Assembly (NCBI GenBank): GCA_017506865.1
Contig: JAFCMP010000167.1
Span: forward strand, 1-64,000
DNA from: Tribonema minus
Lineage: Eukaryota; Sar; Xanthophyceae; Tribonematales; Tribonemataceae
DNA: 64,000 nt
Reading direction: 5' to 3'
The position numbers were made by a program, and so were the translations under genes. Positions 31,710 through 44,684 of the stretch are shown in pieces (position 1 is the first letter of the stretch; each line of letters starts with the position of its first letter). The notes under the pieces are model-generated. The model had not been told where the DNA came from and made no database searches. It saw only the letters and a program-made list of their open reading frames with translations.

Positions 31710-34266
31710 CCTCAACCAAGTCACGGAGATTCTTCTTGTAGGGTGCCAACCGAGCTAGCTCGTCGTCAATGCTCCATGTGTGGTTCGGGCCTTTCCCCCG
31801 CCCCAGACATGTGAAGTACACGGTTTGGAACCGTCTTGTCGTGAGATAGCGGTCAAAAAGCTGCAGTAAACTGGTTTTGCCTGAGTCTGGAGGGGCTGTC
31901 ACGATGAGGAACCCCTTTTTGTTCATCAGTGCTTCCAGCTTCTCGCAAGTTGCCTGCCGATTGCTGATGTAGTTCCGGCCCATCACTCCCTCACGCCCGG
32001 TGCCAGGAAAATCGTCGAGCACTGCACTAGAAAAGCACAAGGAACTGGTGAGAAAAGTTGTTGACGAACAGGTGATGTGGGTCAACATGGTGATGTGGGT
32101 CAACATGTCTCATTTGAAACTGGTGAGAAACTCATTGACAAACAGGTGACAGGAGTCAACGTGATGAAATGGTACAGTATTCTCGGGATTCTGTGCCGAT
32201 GCAAACGTAGACTTTCGAATTTTGTGCCAATGCCATTTGTGGGAACAAGAAAAGAGTCTGGATTTGCCGGATTTGCCGGTTCTTGGCTGTCCACCTAAAC
32301 AGCATGTAACTTCTATTACTAAAGTAGCCTAATGTCAATGTTTGGGGGCCAAATTTGGCATGAAAAACCCTTTGGCCCCAAGCACTTGCGCGCAACGTCG
32401 GGTGACTTTACAGGAGCAATTTGCCCATGGGGAGGCCGCAGAGCTTCAAAGATGGGCACAAATTCCAGGCTGCGTGCGGGGAGGAAACTCCACAAATGAG
32501 CTTGCGCGTTGTACGTGGCGATAAGCGGGTGTTGGAGGGTGCGACAGCGTAAACAATGTTGTACGGTAACCGATCATATTGGCACATCCTCAAAGAGTGC
32601 ACTTCCAGCGCTCTCTGCTGTCTGCGGTAACTGTCATGGGGTCTGTGGTTGGTGCAAAACGCCGCAGGCAATCATTGAGTTAGAGTGGCGCTGTCGGCCA
32701 ACGCACAGCTTATGATAGTATTGGCGTGTGTTGAAAGCCACGTGTGTCAGGCTGTCGTGCCGCTATAGCTATATGCTCCTGTGACGACCTTCAAGCCTGT
32801 ACACTTTGAAATCCGCTGCTGGTTTTCTGAAGCGTAAGCTATGGAAGTCTTTACAGAAGTGCTCAAAAACTGGTGGCAAAAACTAGAAACGAGAAAACAA
32901 CACCAGAAATTGCGGTGCCTGGAGGCGTGTTTCTTGCCCCTATGAAAACCAGCCTAAGGACATCGCCAGGTAAAATCGTGCACTTCCATGACACATCCAC
33001 AGAAGGGATCTCAGGTGAGCTGGAAAATGTGGCCTTGTGGCTCAACGTCTTGCCATATCGGACATGGCTGCCGCCGACGCCGCGCTCGTGCGCCTCGTCG
33101 ACGGGGACACGCAGTACTTGGGCGCGCCCGGCGGCGGTGGCGGCGGCGGCGACAGCGGCGGTGACTGGTAATCGGTGTGGCACGCTGACATGCACAATTC
33201 GCCATAGTGACAGGGGACTCCATGGGCGACCAGGGACTACCCCATGCCTTGGGAAGGAGGCAACTCCGCAGTAAGGTTCTCATCGCGACCCTGCTAGAAT
33301 GAAGATTGACATACATTCGCTGCACATAACGCGCGCATCAACTCTGTGGGAGTAGAGTAACGCCTGTGCTCGTGCAGTGAAGACATTCAGATGACAGTGA
33401 CGTACAACGCAGTGCACCGACCTGTGCCCACAACCTTGCAGTTTGATGTCCGTCAACGAAGGCGGTGTGGTACATGGGTGAAAAGCTACCATCACTACAA
33501 ATACAGGCGCAAAGGTAGCGAGCCCAAAACTCACCTCGATTTGCTGTAACATTTGGGTTCGCTTAACTGTGCCTAGAAGGCGATGAGTCATGACGTTGCC
33601 TCTACAATGTAAGATTTTGCGCAACACCTTGGTTAGGCATCTGTCGAAGTGAGGATTAAATGCCGCAAGTGAGGTTTATATGCCGCAGAAAATGCGCAAG
33701 ACGCAAGACACAGCTGATTGAAAAAGCACGCTGACGGGCTATGCATCATGGCCCCCAACGTCACTGGATGATTTGTGAGAGGCCTGCATGTATGTACCCA
33801 TGCTGCGTGTCCAAACCTACCAGAATAAACATGTGCGGTAGTCGGCCGCTTTGCAGGAAGTGCGACCCAGCAACACAGACAGGCGCAAAACTTTTGCAGT
33901 GCACCATTGCGTACCTTTCTGAGTCAAGGCCAAAAAGTGCTCTCCCGGGTCCGTGAAAATGCGCACAGGCAGGGGAGCAGGGGATTCGGCTGAATGCAGC
34001 TGCAAGGCTGTCCTCAGGTCCATTTCGGTGCGCAGCTCACGATTGATGCCCTGATACTCGAACGTGAGATACACAGGCCGCTCCCACTGCTCCTGCTGCT
34101 CCCGCCCCTCCACTTCCTCCACTGCCTCCTCTTCATCCGTATTGTAGCAGTAAGCTCGCGCAGCTCGTGTCACCAACTGGATGTCCATGGCCGAAAAGAG
34201 CCTCGATCGGCGGCGCTTGCCGGAGCTGCCTATCATGAAGTCAACGATCACTAAACCTGCCGCCAT
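31710..34266 (-). CDS. Crinkler-type protein: ubiquitin-like header exon and P-loop exon, incomplete model
   Basis: Exon 34266-33915 starts MAAGLVIVDFMIGSSG in a GCC-ATG-G context, has an acidic linker, then PVYLTFEYQGINRELRTEMD and PLPVRIFTDPGE, resembling a ubiquitin-like header. It ends at CAGAAAG|GTACGC. A 38-nt exon (33572-33535, GTVKRTQMLQQIE) fits in phase with GT-AG borders. Further along, exon 32026-31710 carries a Walker A motif in GFLIVTAPPDSGKTSLLQLF, preceded by GRNYISNRQATCEKLEAL; this wording is typical of the NTPase domain of Crinkler (CR) proteins of algae, oomycetes and fungi. It ends at GTTGAGG|GTAAGT, so more exons follow on the minus strand below 31710. I could not connect the 38-nt exon with the P-loop exon in phase, so these may be two genes. 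Confidence 0.45.
33065..33172 (+). other. Possible first exon on the plus strand
   Basis: GACATGGCTGCC opens MAAADAALVRLVDGDTQYLG followed by a Gly run, with strong G/C at third codon positions, reaching TGACTG|GTAATC. The antisense reading is Pro- or Ala-rich and looks less natural. No continuation was found. Confidence 0.3.
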
Positions 34267-35363
34267 GGCCACAGCAGGCAGGTACGCAAGTGTTTTGGTT
34301 GACACACTCGGAGTTCAACATCACATCGGGATTTTGTTCCATATCCGAGTTCAGCCGAGAACCTCCGATTCACTGTGTTCTGCCTCGTCGAAGACGATTG
34401 CCCAGGTGGGTGCCTCATCGGTTAATGCGACCGCACACCAGCACACACTTCTGACCTAATCCCTACAGTACATACTTCGGCGATCGCCCTAGCCCGAAGC
34501 CCTACACCTAGGGTTTGGTCTGGCTAGACTTCTTGTGTATCCCTCAACATACTTTTGAGTACCACAAGACCCGTACTATGGGCTGAAAAGCGTTTGATAA
34601 CAGACGTGCTACTTCCTGCAGGCTTGTGGTGCCGGCAGAAGCGCTTTGTGACATTTGGCGACTGTTTTGTGATTTCGAAGGTTCAGACTATAAGAGCTCC
34701 AGCCACGGCCCCAGAACTAGTTTGATCCTTGCTCCTGAAGTCCTGTTCCGGACCTTAAGGGTTGATGCACATAACCTCTTATTGCCCCATTTTCTCACAA
34801 TTTCAGAGTCTGAGCCAAACCTCGATTTGACGTGGTTGGTGGTCGCAGGCGAACAGCAGCGTAGCAGAAAGGCCGACACTGGTTGATTGGTGGTGCTTGC
34901 TGTGGCGGGGCAGGAACTGAGAAGTGTGCATTAACGGATGGGGCTGAGGATATGACGCTCCACATAGGACTTGAACTTAGAAGCTTGCACCTAGGGCCCC
35001 CTATCCACACCAGATTTATACTTGTCCATCTGCTGCCGTTGCCGCTCCTCAAATGAGGTGAGCATGGTGATGCTATTGATACCAACGCGCGCTCCTAACA
35101 CTACTGCGTGCCAGCCTGCCGCTGATCCCTGCCTCATACCTGGTGTCACCGTAACTTAACCTGGTTTTTGGTTCCTCTGTGCGCAGTAAAGGCGTGTTGA
35201 GTTGGTCAACTCCGGCACTGAGCAGCTAGGCCGGCTGATTTTAAACAGCCGGTCAAAGAACGCCGCAGAAACATCTCAGACAGCCGACGCAGACGTTGCA
35301 GTATGAACTGTTGGCTCCAGACAAGCCGGGGGGGGGGGGCAGGACAGGCTCAGAGCTCCGGCT
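34267..35363. other. No gene recognised
   Basis: Short frames only. A run of about ten G lies near 35330-35340. Confidence 0.4.
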
Positions 35364-35552
35364 ATGAACTCCGGATCCAGCAACACATCATATGACGGCG
35401 CAGGCGGTGCTCAAGACATTGATGCGAATGACGCGCGTGCAAGCAGTTACTGTCGCAAATCAGAGGACAATGACTCAGACCACCGCAAGCACCTGACACT
35501 GGAGGCCTGGCAGCATATGCATCGTAGGCTGGCTGAACGTGCAATGAAGTGA
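35364..35552 (+). CDS. Small unknown ORF or last exon (62 aa)
   Basis: ATGAACTCCGG opens MNSGSSNTSYDGAGGAQDID and closes with LTLEAWQHMHRRLAERAMK. Polar and acidic first, helical at the end. It lies just beyond the 3' end of the glomulin-like gene, convergent with it. A CAG at 35352 could be a splice acceptor, so it may be a terminal exon. Confidence 0.35.
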   Translation: MNSGSSNTSYDGAGGAQDIDANDARASSYCRKSEDNDSDHRKHLTLEAWQHMHRRLAERAMK

Positions 35553-35644
35553 GCATACACTCAATACAGAACCTGCAAGTTAGCAAATAGCTGCCATTCT
35601 CAATGACACAGTACAGATATAGGTACATGTACATGCGGCAAGAC

Positions 35645-38600
35645 TCATGCCCCGGGTTGAGGTCTGCATTGCAATGACTGGCTCACGCGTTCGGCAGCAT
35701 GACCAAGCAAGTGCAGGCGAAAGTTCTGGACAGGGGGAGGGTTGTCCATGCCAGTAACCTCGTCCACTCTTCCTGCGCCCACACCATCCTGCATACCGAC
35801 AGATGCTGCTGCTTGAATCATGGCGAAAGCATCTGCAGCAGCCTGGAATGTATGGCCCGCGCCTCTCCATAGCCCCAGCTCGTGTGTGATTGATCCCGAA
35901 GCATGTTGCAGGACGGATGTGTGGTCATCAGCGGCGGAATGAAGGGGTGGCACGCCAGCATCTGTTGCGAGCAAATAGTACCTGAAGATGCGGAGATACA
36001 AAATGGCAAGCAACGAAGGCTGATGAATGCACACATGTACTTAAATCACTTCCGCAGCTTGAGGGGCGGAAACCATACATATGTACTTTTTATACCATCG
36101 CTTTTGACAACAGGGAGCTTACAAGTAAGCCATATCACTCTGAAGTACTTTAATGTACATTAGAGCACCTTTCTCGTGAGTGTGGCACAAAACGTGGGTT
36201 AAGGTGTGGCAAGCACCAGTCTGTTTCACCAACAAATACAACAAGGGCTCCTTGCGGCACACTTGTAATATCAGGACAAATGCCTGTCATTGATTGTCAA
36301 CCAGTGTCCTTCGTGCCCTCCAATTTTCATTGCGCGAATGAGGAGCCTCCAATGCAGCACAAAATTGCCTCCATGTGCAGAGCTGATGTCATTGATCGAT
36401 GATTATTGAGAAGACTTGAATCTATGACTTGGCATCAACGATAGATGCTGTGCCATGTTCATTGTGTCCATGATGCCGGCAGTCATGCGCTGGTTTATTC
36501 TGCATACGTTATCCTGGACGAGTGAAGGTGATCTGCTATAGCACCATCTTACAAACTGTCATCTCCTGGTTTTGCTGGGAGTGACAACTGCAGATAATCT
36601 CATACTTCTGCTTGTGCTCGTGTTTACCTGAAAAGACGTTAAGTACCGCTCACACAGATGCAGAACTCACACTTCAAGTAAATTTGAATGCTACTTCAAA
36701 TGTACACACAAGGGTGTTTCGTTACTTCTGAAGGATGGCTGCTGCTGTGGACCACAAGTGCTTAGCAGCTGTTGCCAGAGTTATTGTTGATCTGTTGTTA
36801 TGCTTCAAACACTGGGTTCCTATAAACACATACAGCACTGGACGTCAGATCCTGGTCACGATGCCTACCCCATGCAGTGTTGATGATTTCTGATCCTTTG
36901 TAACATCATCCTCAGCTAGACAATGTCTAACAAGCACGCAGCCAATGCCTCGTGGTGGCATAATTACCCAGAACCATGTGCAGTGACGGAGTGCCCTCCC
37001 AGTGAATCATTCTGGCATCTAGTACTGTGTCATCTATCACAAGGCCAACACTGGTTTGCTGGTGAAAGGATGTGATCACGAGGGCTGTGCTGTCAACAGT
37101 GCTGTGCGTGTGAAGTTGTTATGTCGTGCTTGTTTCCGATGCGTGGGCACTGTCAGACGTGTGATTGTTGACATCACCAAGGCAGCCATGACAGGTTATA
37201 CATTGTACTGTGGTTATGAGAGGATGTCAAGTACTGGCGCTGATCATTTAATTGCACGCTCTCTAAGAGACGTCCGCAATGGCTGCAAGCAGCCCTGTGT
37301 TGCCATGTTTCAGGTGGATGCAGCATGCATCGTAAAGTTAGACTTCTGTGTAGAAGGCGTTGACATAAAACTCACCAAAGATTTAGGAGTGCAAGATGTG
37401 CATCCATGCCCTCCAGCAGCTCATTTGCTGCATGTTCATCGTGCGCCTTGCCAGGGCCTCTGCCATCGGGGCTATGCAGTGTTGTTGCTGCGTGCGCTTG
37501 GACAACAAGCGCATCAAGCAGCTCCCAACAGAAGGCGCCCACGCTATGGGATAGAAATGGGTGGCCTGCAGGCTGGAAATGAGCGCAAGGTAAACAATAG
37601 AATAAGCCCAAAGTGCAAGCAAGAGCTTCCGACAAAATCAGCAATGCTTTTGCAAAAGCTGTGATGGCCACTAAAACATGGGCTACCTTTGCAACATAGC
37701 CCACCGTCTGCCACGAATGCGTTTGCGTCACATAAACGCAAGAAAAAGGAGCGAGATATGCAACAGTTGGCCTGTCCCATGCCCCCAAACATTTTTCCTT
37801 CTTCCCTGCTACAAGGCTGTACACTCAACTGAGTATGCTTTTAATGGCACTATGTAAAACAAATATGATAGCAACTGAATCTTTGCCGAAAGAAAACTCA
37901 TTCACATGCTCATCACCTACGGACAACTACTGGAACATTATTACCACCACCCACGTTTACATGGCTGAGAATGTCAGCACAAAGATCAGCCCATACCTCG
38001 GCACGCAGACGCTTAGCGATGGGGATGTTTTGACACATAAAACCTACCTTGCCAGCGACACGCCGCTGGACGGCTTTGGCAATCTCTCCACGCATGGCGT
38101 CCACCAGGAATGCACGCACATTTGCCAGTGGGCATGTTCGAATCAGCCGCATCAATCCTTGCAGCCGTGCTTTGCTGGATTTTGCCGCAGCGATCAGCGT
38201 CAGTGCTGCACGCCGCCCTTGAGCTCGCAGGTTTGCATCCGGCGCACGGGCGAGTGCTAGCAGAAGAAGCCGTAGAGTGGCTTCCAGGTGCAGATAGTGT
38301 GGAGAGGGCAGCGGCAGCGACGGCTCCTGCATTCACAAGGCACGAGCAGGCAAGCAGACATCAACACGCTGGCCTCATCAATCACTGTTTTATTCAGGTC
38401 AAAAGGAACAGCAGTGTCCACGATGAAAGATTGACAGTTGACCTGCCACCCACACGTGCCGGTCATGCACGCTTGAAGTACAAGATGTGCAGTACTGTAA
38501 CACACTTACGGCCAGCAGGATACTGCAATGTAGATTATCTGAGAATGCTGGTGTAGCTGATGCCAAACTGATGCTAAAAGCCAAGTGGAACACCACAAAT

Positions 38601-41600
38601 TGAAACATAAAACAGTGATACCTGGGACCTGACACTGGTGCAGTGCCAGTATCCGCCCAGTTACTGCTCCGGTAATACTTCAAAAGTATCCGCTGCTTCC
38701 AGCCGGAGTTTTTGTGCTCCTGCAGGACCCAATCATTCGTGATGTGATGCTAGGTCGCAGTTCACAGGGTCACAGCCAATTCTGCTGTGCTCAGGGCGAA
38801 GCACCGCCGCAACGTCGTGTGAGCACGCCAGACTGAGTGCTAATGAACCTGGTCTGTCTCTGCACATGGGCATTACCCAGCGCATTGCGAGTCAATGAAG
38901 ATGGCTCAGTCATGCTATGCTGCGCTTCTACATGATCTGCACCTCCAGGCTAGAATGCCTGGCTGGACCATGGTTTGAAGCAGTTGCTAATGCAAATGCA
39001 AGCATCTCTGATGTTAACAGATTATTATGTGCACAGCTGTATATAAGGCCATGAAGCAGGCAAAAAACATTGTTAACGTGGCCCAAGCGCGCACAGCTTT
39101 GCTTGTGATATACTTAATAGCAGTTGTGACACCTCGATCAACATACACTCTTCACCTGCCAGCATCTGCCCTGTTTGAGTAGAAATGTCACTGCAGCACA
39201 CCAATATTCACTGCCTCAAATGCACATGTCAAGCAGCAGCCTTTGGAATATGCTGCAATGCGTATGCCAGAGTGACATTGTCTCCCCCGACGCATGGCTG
39301 TCCTCCAAAATATATGGTGTTGTGTGTGAAGTAATGGAGCTGCAGCTGCTGCAGCTGCGGCACTGGAAGCCTGATCTTCGTACTGTCAATGACGATGGTG
39401 ACAATTAGGAGTGCGGTGTACCGGCTGCAAGCCGGCTAGCCATCAAAGCTGGTCATACGGCCTTCGACCAGCTGAGCCAATTGGTCACCTTGGCTGCCAA
39501 GTACTCAAAGTAGGTACAAGTAGCTGCTTAGGCTGTCTTTCATGGGGACCAAAAGTGCCGTTCAGAACGGATCAAGGAGGGTCGCCGCATTGAGCCTGCG
39601 CCATCCAAACGTCAGCAGTTTGGTACCCTTTCGTCTTGAAGAGGCAACGTCCAGGTCACTTTCGTTCGTCGCTGGCATGGAAAATCAAGGGGCGCTTGGG
39701 CCCTAATTTACGTCCGATTGAACGCCATACTTCGAAGTAAATGACAGCCTCTTTTGAGCCGGCTCAGAACACTAGATAACAGGAGGCACAGCTGGAAGGG
39801 GCTTGCACTGGATGTGCTGCCCGTGCATGCTCAGAGCATCGCAGGCTTCTGATGAGAAAATGAGCATCGCAGGCTTCTGATGAGAAAATGTTGAAGCAGA
39901 TGGATTGAACAAGACACAGAATACAGTTGCGGGAATGATGAAGCACGTCTACACCGGCATCAGAGCGTGCTCTCATTGCCTGGATCTGGCAAGCTTTACG
40001 CTTGCACAAACAAGCAAGCGGGTCTGCAACTGGGCCTGGGGCATACAGCTCTGCAGTCACACTTCAGGAGTCGATGTCCCAATTCCTCTGGTCAGCATCT
40101 GCCGCCATGCGACCTGAGCGCCAGCGCGTTATAGACTGCACGCAGGCCACTAAAACTACCAGTTTGTCTGCCAAGCAACGCCTTGGCATTTGAACTAGCG
40201 GTCGTGCAATGGCTGTTCTGTGTGTTCTTATGCCGCAGTGTTTTAAAGTGCATAACGCGCAACGACAAGCTGTGATCACTGCACTTGACATCTGAAATAC
40301 GACTTGAACAAGTACTTTGAAGCAGTTATCAAAAGTGGCAGGTATGCTATTCTGAAAGTTTAAAGTCCTGTAGTAACCGCAGCAGCAGTTCATGACATTA
40401 CTGACCTCAGCACCCTTGTTCTCTTCTCCCTCAGGTGCACATTGCAAAGGGACCTCAACGGCTCCGCTCCGTGCTGTTAAGCCTGCTGCCGCTGTGCACA
40501 GCAGCCGTGCGCCTGTTGTTGCAAGGTGCATGTCCTGGCTATCCAGCAGAGTCACCGCATGTGGGTAAAGCAGCTGCCAGCGCTGCCTTGGTGACCAAAC
40601 AGCAGGAAAGGTTGCCTGCACCTGCATGTAAGGAAGAGTCCAGCGTGCGTCTAGATGATGACATACATATGCTTTTTAAGTATTGCATCGCTGCGCCATT
40701 GCCTTCTGCAGCGCTCACCCGCAAGTGTTTCATAAAGAAGCAGCGTGTAAGCAATGTGTTGACATTAAAAGTCCAAGTAAGAAAACAACAGTGACCCGGT
40801 TTTTGATGCCCACTTGAAGTTTGTGAGATGATGCAGGCAGGCAGCATTGGAAGGTGCAGGCGGCACTAAAGTTGCAAACAACAGTAAGAGGCAGTTCAGC
40901 CAGTTACCAAGCCAGGTCAGTACTATGTAAATGTCTGTTTTGAGAACCTGGAACAGTACTACACCTGACACCTCTAAAAGCAAACACTGATGTGCAGCAC
41001 CGGCCACTAGCCAGGAGATTGCTCACACCAACTTCCAGTAACACTTGCAGCAACACTTATGACACAAAGTTCGTTTGCAGGCAATATCTGCAAGCTCACC
41101 AATGTATCTGCTGTAGCAACACTTGGCCCAGGACCTGAAGGCGTTGTGGAAGTAGCATGGCAGGTGTGCGCACCATGAAGCGCAAGGTGTACCACCAAGA
41201 GGGCAATGCCCTGAATGGACCACGGCAGGATCACTTGAGAAAGAGCATCCTGCCAAACAAGGCACAAGCAAGGCACACCAGACACTCAATGAGTTGCTGC
41301 AACCGTGCCAGAAAATAGCACATGGGCGGAATGGGGATGATGCTTGCCCTTATGCTCAATGCGGTAACGCATTCGAATGGAGTCCTAGTTCATATTCGTT
41401 CATGAAGCAATACGCATGCTTTGCAAAATGTGGTATCATGTCAACGCCTATTTGACAGCAACAAAAAGTGCTTGCGATGGCACGAAGGCCAAAGAGCCTG
41501 ATCGCTGTATGCAGATATTTTTCAGTGTGGTGTGGTCGCAGCTGTGGCTCAAGCAGGCACCTGCGCGCATTATGTTGGAGAACATACTTTGGTATACAGC

Positions 41601-44600
41601 GCACGTCACATCTGCCCCTTAATTGTTACAAGTAATGAGTATGCCCAGCAAATATGGCAAGAAGCATTACTGCAGAATAAGTTCTTCTGCAGGTGACACA
41701 GCGGCCGCCATGTCTGGGAGTGACTACTAGAGGTATGTTCTTGTCTAATCACTCTTCATGGTCTAATCTTAACAACCCAAACTTGCGTACGTGGCCCGCA
41801 AGGCAGCGTGATGTCCCACCAGCCATGTTGTATGGTGTTATGATGCACGTTTCACCGCTTGCAACATCGTTGGATGCTTGAGTCTTTTGCTATCAATGAT
41901 AGCCTATCATTGGATATATCAATGACTACAGCAAACAAAGTTTACAGTTATTGGATTTGCCTGAAACACGCTTTTCTCAATGTTCCATCAGAGGGACAAG
42001 CTGAAAACAATGCCCATGCAAAGCCAGCAATTGATAGTGACCACACAATCAGAGTGATAGACAATTCAAGATAGGAGCACCTGACCCAGCCCGAGTGCTT
42101 GTCGCTCCAGTTCAGTCATGGCAGGCTCCGCGTTGCTCATCTGATGCTGCGCTGCCACATCACCTGGTGATTGCGGCACACTGGCCGATCCCATATGAGC
42201 GGCTGCATATGGGTAGGACAGCAGATTATCCAGATTGACTGCCTTCAGCAGAAGTGCACACACTGCAGAAACACCGCTGCCATCCTTGTTGCCCGCAACA
42301 GCAACACTGCCACTGCCGGGGGCACCTCCACTGATGGCGGAGTCGATGGAAGCCGACGCAGCACCATAGCTGCCACCGGTTGCACTAGCATCGCCAGTGC
42401 CCCTTCCAGCGCTGCTATTTGCATGAGCGCGGCCGCCATCATTGTTCATGTCACTGCATGGAGGCCACAGCACGTTTAGCGCTGCCAGCAGAAAGCCCAC
42501 TGCCAGTGCTGTTATGCTCGCGACATGCTCAACTGGCAGCAGCTCTTGCAGGGGGCACTGCGGCGTTGCTGTCGCTGTTTGTTCTGATGCCAACTGATCA
42601 ATCAATGGTGTCGCCAAGCCCAAGACCAGCGCTGTTGCTGCCGCTGTGGCGCCATCGGCAGTGGCACCAGCATGAGGCTGATCATCAAGACTCACGGCCA
42701 TCTCTTTGTCACTAGAGACGTCAGTGTCACCATGTCCCCCCCTATCCACTAGCTGTTCGGCCTTCCTAATCCCTGCTTCCAGGGTTGAAGCCACGAATCC
42801 GGCACGCTTCTGTGGAGGAAGGGCTGTCATTGCTTGCGCTGCTGCTGCAGCTATTGCCTTCAGTGCAGTTGGGCTGTCGTGCCACTGAAGCTGTTCCACT
42901 GCCATGACCAACGCCTCACGCGGTCCGACCGCAACTACGATTTGCCCTGCAACAGCACAACATGTGCAAAGCAAAGTTGCTGAGACTTGGGGAAAATAGG
43001 GGAATATATTGTAATGTCATCGCCTGCGTCATTGACGCATCATCGTGGATTCAAAGATACTCAACTGATATACCAGAGTCTTGAACCCCTTTGCAACCTC
43101 GTGGCTGCTGGTTGATCATGACGCAATCACACGAGCACAACCACGATTATGGGTTCATTCTTGCACAGCCAAGATGAGGCAGAGACACCATGCAGCAAAG
43201 TCTTGACTCAGTCACTTATGGCAAACACTGTTCAGGTGCAAGACATGCTTCTTGGAGTGCCCGGGAAGCACGCAACAAGCATAGAGATCATCATGTATTG
43301 CAGCCTTTTTGTTGCGATTTGGGTCACGTGAACGCCAGTCAGTATACAGAGTTTGACCATTTGTCTGATACACGTGCTTGCGGTTATGCGCGTACACCTA
43401 AAGTGAACGTGCACTTGCAGAGGCTCACCTTGTGAGTCAGCAACCTAAACTCAGATCATCAAGCAATAGCATCTACAATTCTGCCCCGGATGGGTGTCTT
43501 CGCACACAACCACAAGTGCGAGGCTGCCTTGTAGCCCTCGCCGCAAACAAGTCATTGCGGATGAGGCATCTACATTGTGCGACTGCAATTGATTCAATGA
43601 GTTGACTGCAATTGATTCAATGAGTTACAGCCGGTCTGTGCAACTTGTTTGGGCCATGAGTTGTGGCAGGAGTCACCAGCTTTTCCCCCCATATACATTA
43701 GAAAGCGTTTAAAACATTCTGTTTGAAGATTTCATGGTTGTTGAATCATGTTGCTGAAAAAAGAAGCAAGGGCATGGACGTACCAAAGAGTAATGTCAGC
43801 CCCAAACATCCGCTCGTGTCTTTCACTCTTGCAGAAGCAATGATGGGGTCCACTGTGGCGACCCCGCCTTTGCCACTGAGCTGAATGGCTTGTGCCAACT
43901 TGGCAAGGTAGCCTCCCCCTTCTGGGGTGTCATCGCGCCACATTCCCGTCTATTTACCTTGCCTTGCCACTGTAACAGGTGGGCTTGTCATCAGTGGGTA
44001 CTCATCTTGAGCCCACATCGATGCCCCGAGTATTGAACATGGATGCCAAGCGGTAGGATGAAACAAGCGCTCACTTGTCAACGCAATTCGCTTAGCATTG
44101 ATTCACTGACCAATGACTTCTCCACACCGATCTCTCACGGCGCCCTCCTGGCCAGCCATGCATGCCAGCAGCGGTCCAAACACATGCCAAGCGATGTCAT
44201 CCAGCAACTTCGCATATCTGCAGATACAAAAGGGTAGCGAGCAGAGGTGTGTGAATAGCGAATGTTTGCACAAAGTTTTTAAAAAGGCGGATGCAGCCAA
44301 AACATCTGAACCAAGGTGAAGCTTGGCTTGAGAATCATTAAATTAAAGCCAGGCGAACCTTGCATGACGACATCGCCGCTGCACCTGAATTGTAGCCTGC
44401 ACTGACAGCATCGCCAAGTGCGTGGATGATCAGTTCTTCTCACCCTGGATCGTGCTGCCTGGCGGTCAGATCTTCCAGCGATTGTCGTGCCCTGTCTGTG
44501 TCCCCATTCTCCAGGTCACGAACAAGGGCATCGGCAAAGGTGGTGACAGCTTCTGGAACGCCTTCATCCCCAACCTTTGTCCTGTACGCTATCAGCGCGC

Positions 44601-44610
44601 GGTCCGCCAT
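35645..44610 (-). CDS. Glomulin/Alf4-like (YAP-binding/ALF4/glomulin family) protein, nine exons
   Basis: Minus-strand exons 44610-44444, 44217-44139, 43949-43784, 42946-42081, 41249-41100, 40621-40406, 38326-38048, 37572-37376 and 35981-35645 all join in phase at GT-AG introns and give 818 aa. It opens MADRALIAYRTKVGDEGVPE and is nearly all helical, as expected of a HEAT-like solenoid. Family-like segments are AVGPREALVMAVEQLQWHDS, SQVILPWSIQGIALLVVHLA, WSPRQRWQLLYPHAVTLLDS, RLQGLMRLIRTCPLANVR and, across the last join, LALLNLWYYLLATDAG, which fits the 'LNL-aromatic-LL' block near the glomulin C-terminus. Exon 4 has a low-complexity Ser/Gly/Ala insert. In animals and plants glomulin/ALF4 binds RBX1 and restrains cullin-RING ubiquitin ligases; that role is inferred here. 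The family call rests on remembered patterns, not an alignment. Confidence 0.65.
39728..39739. repeat. TACTTCGAAGTA palindrome, copy 2
   Basis: Perfect 12-bp palindrome inside an intron of the glomulin-like gene. Confidence 0.8.
39834..39889. repeat. 28-bp tandem duplication in an intron
   Basis: GAGCATCGCAGGCTTCTGAT plus GAGAAAAT occurs twice without change. Confidence 0.9.
43581..43626. repeat. 23-bp tandem duplication in an intron
   Basis: GACTGCAATTGATTCAATGA plus GTT occurs twice without change. Confidence 0.9.
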
Positions 44611-44684
44611 CGAGGGAGGAGAGAGGGTTTGGGAGTTCAACTCTGTTTGGTTCAACCTGGAAGTGAAGTTGTTCAGTCCGTACG
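44611..44684. promoter_or_regulatory. Short bidirectional promoter region
   Basis: Only 74 bp separate the two divergent start codons (44610 minus, 44685 plus). No TATA box is seen. The two genes probably share promoter elements, or one start lies inside the other transcript. Confidence 0.45.

Noticed and set aside
37056-37664. Plus-strand 202-codon frame
   Set aside because: It lies in an intron and antisense to an exon of the glomulin-like gene, with no domain and ordinary intron composition.
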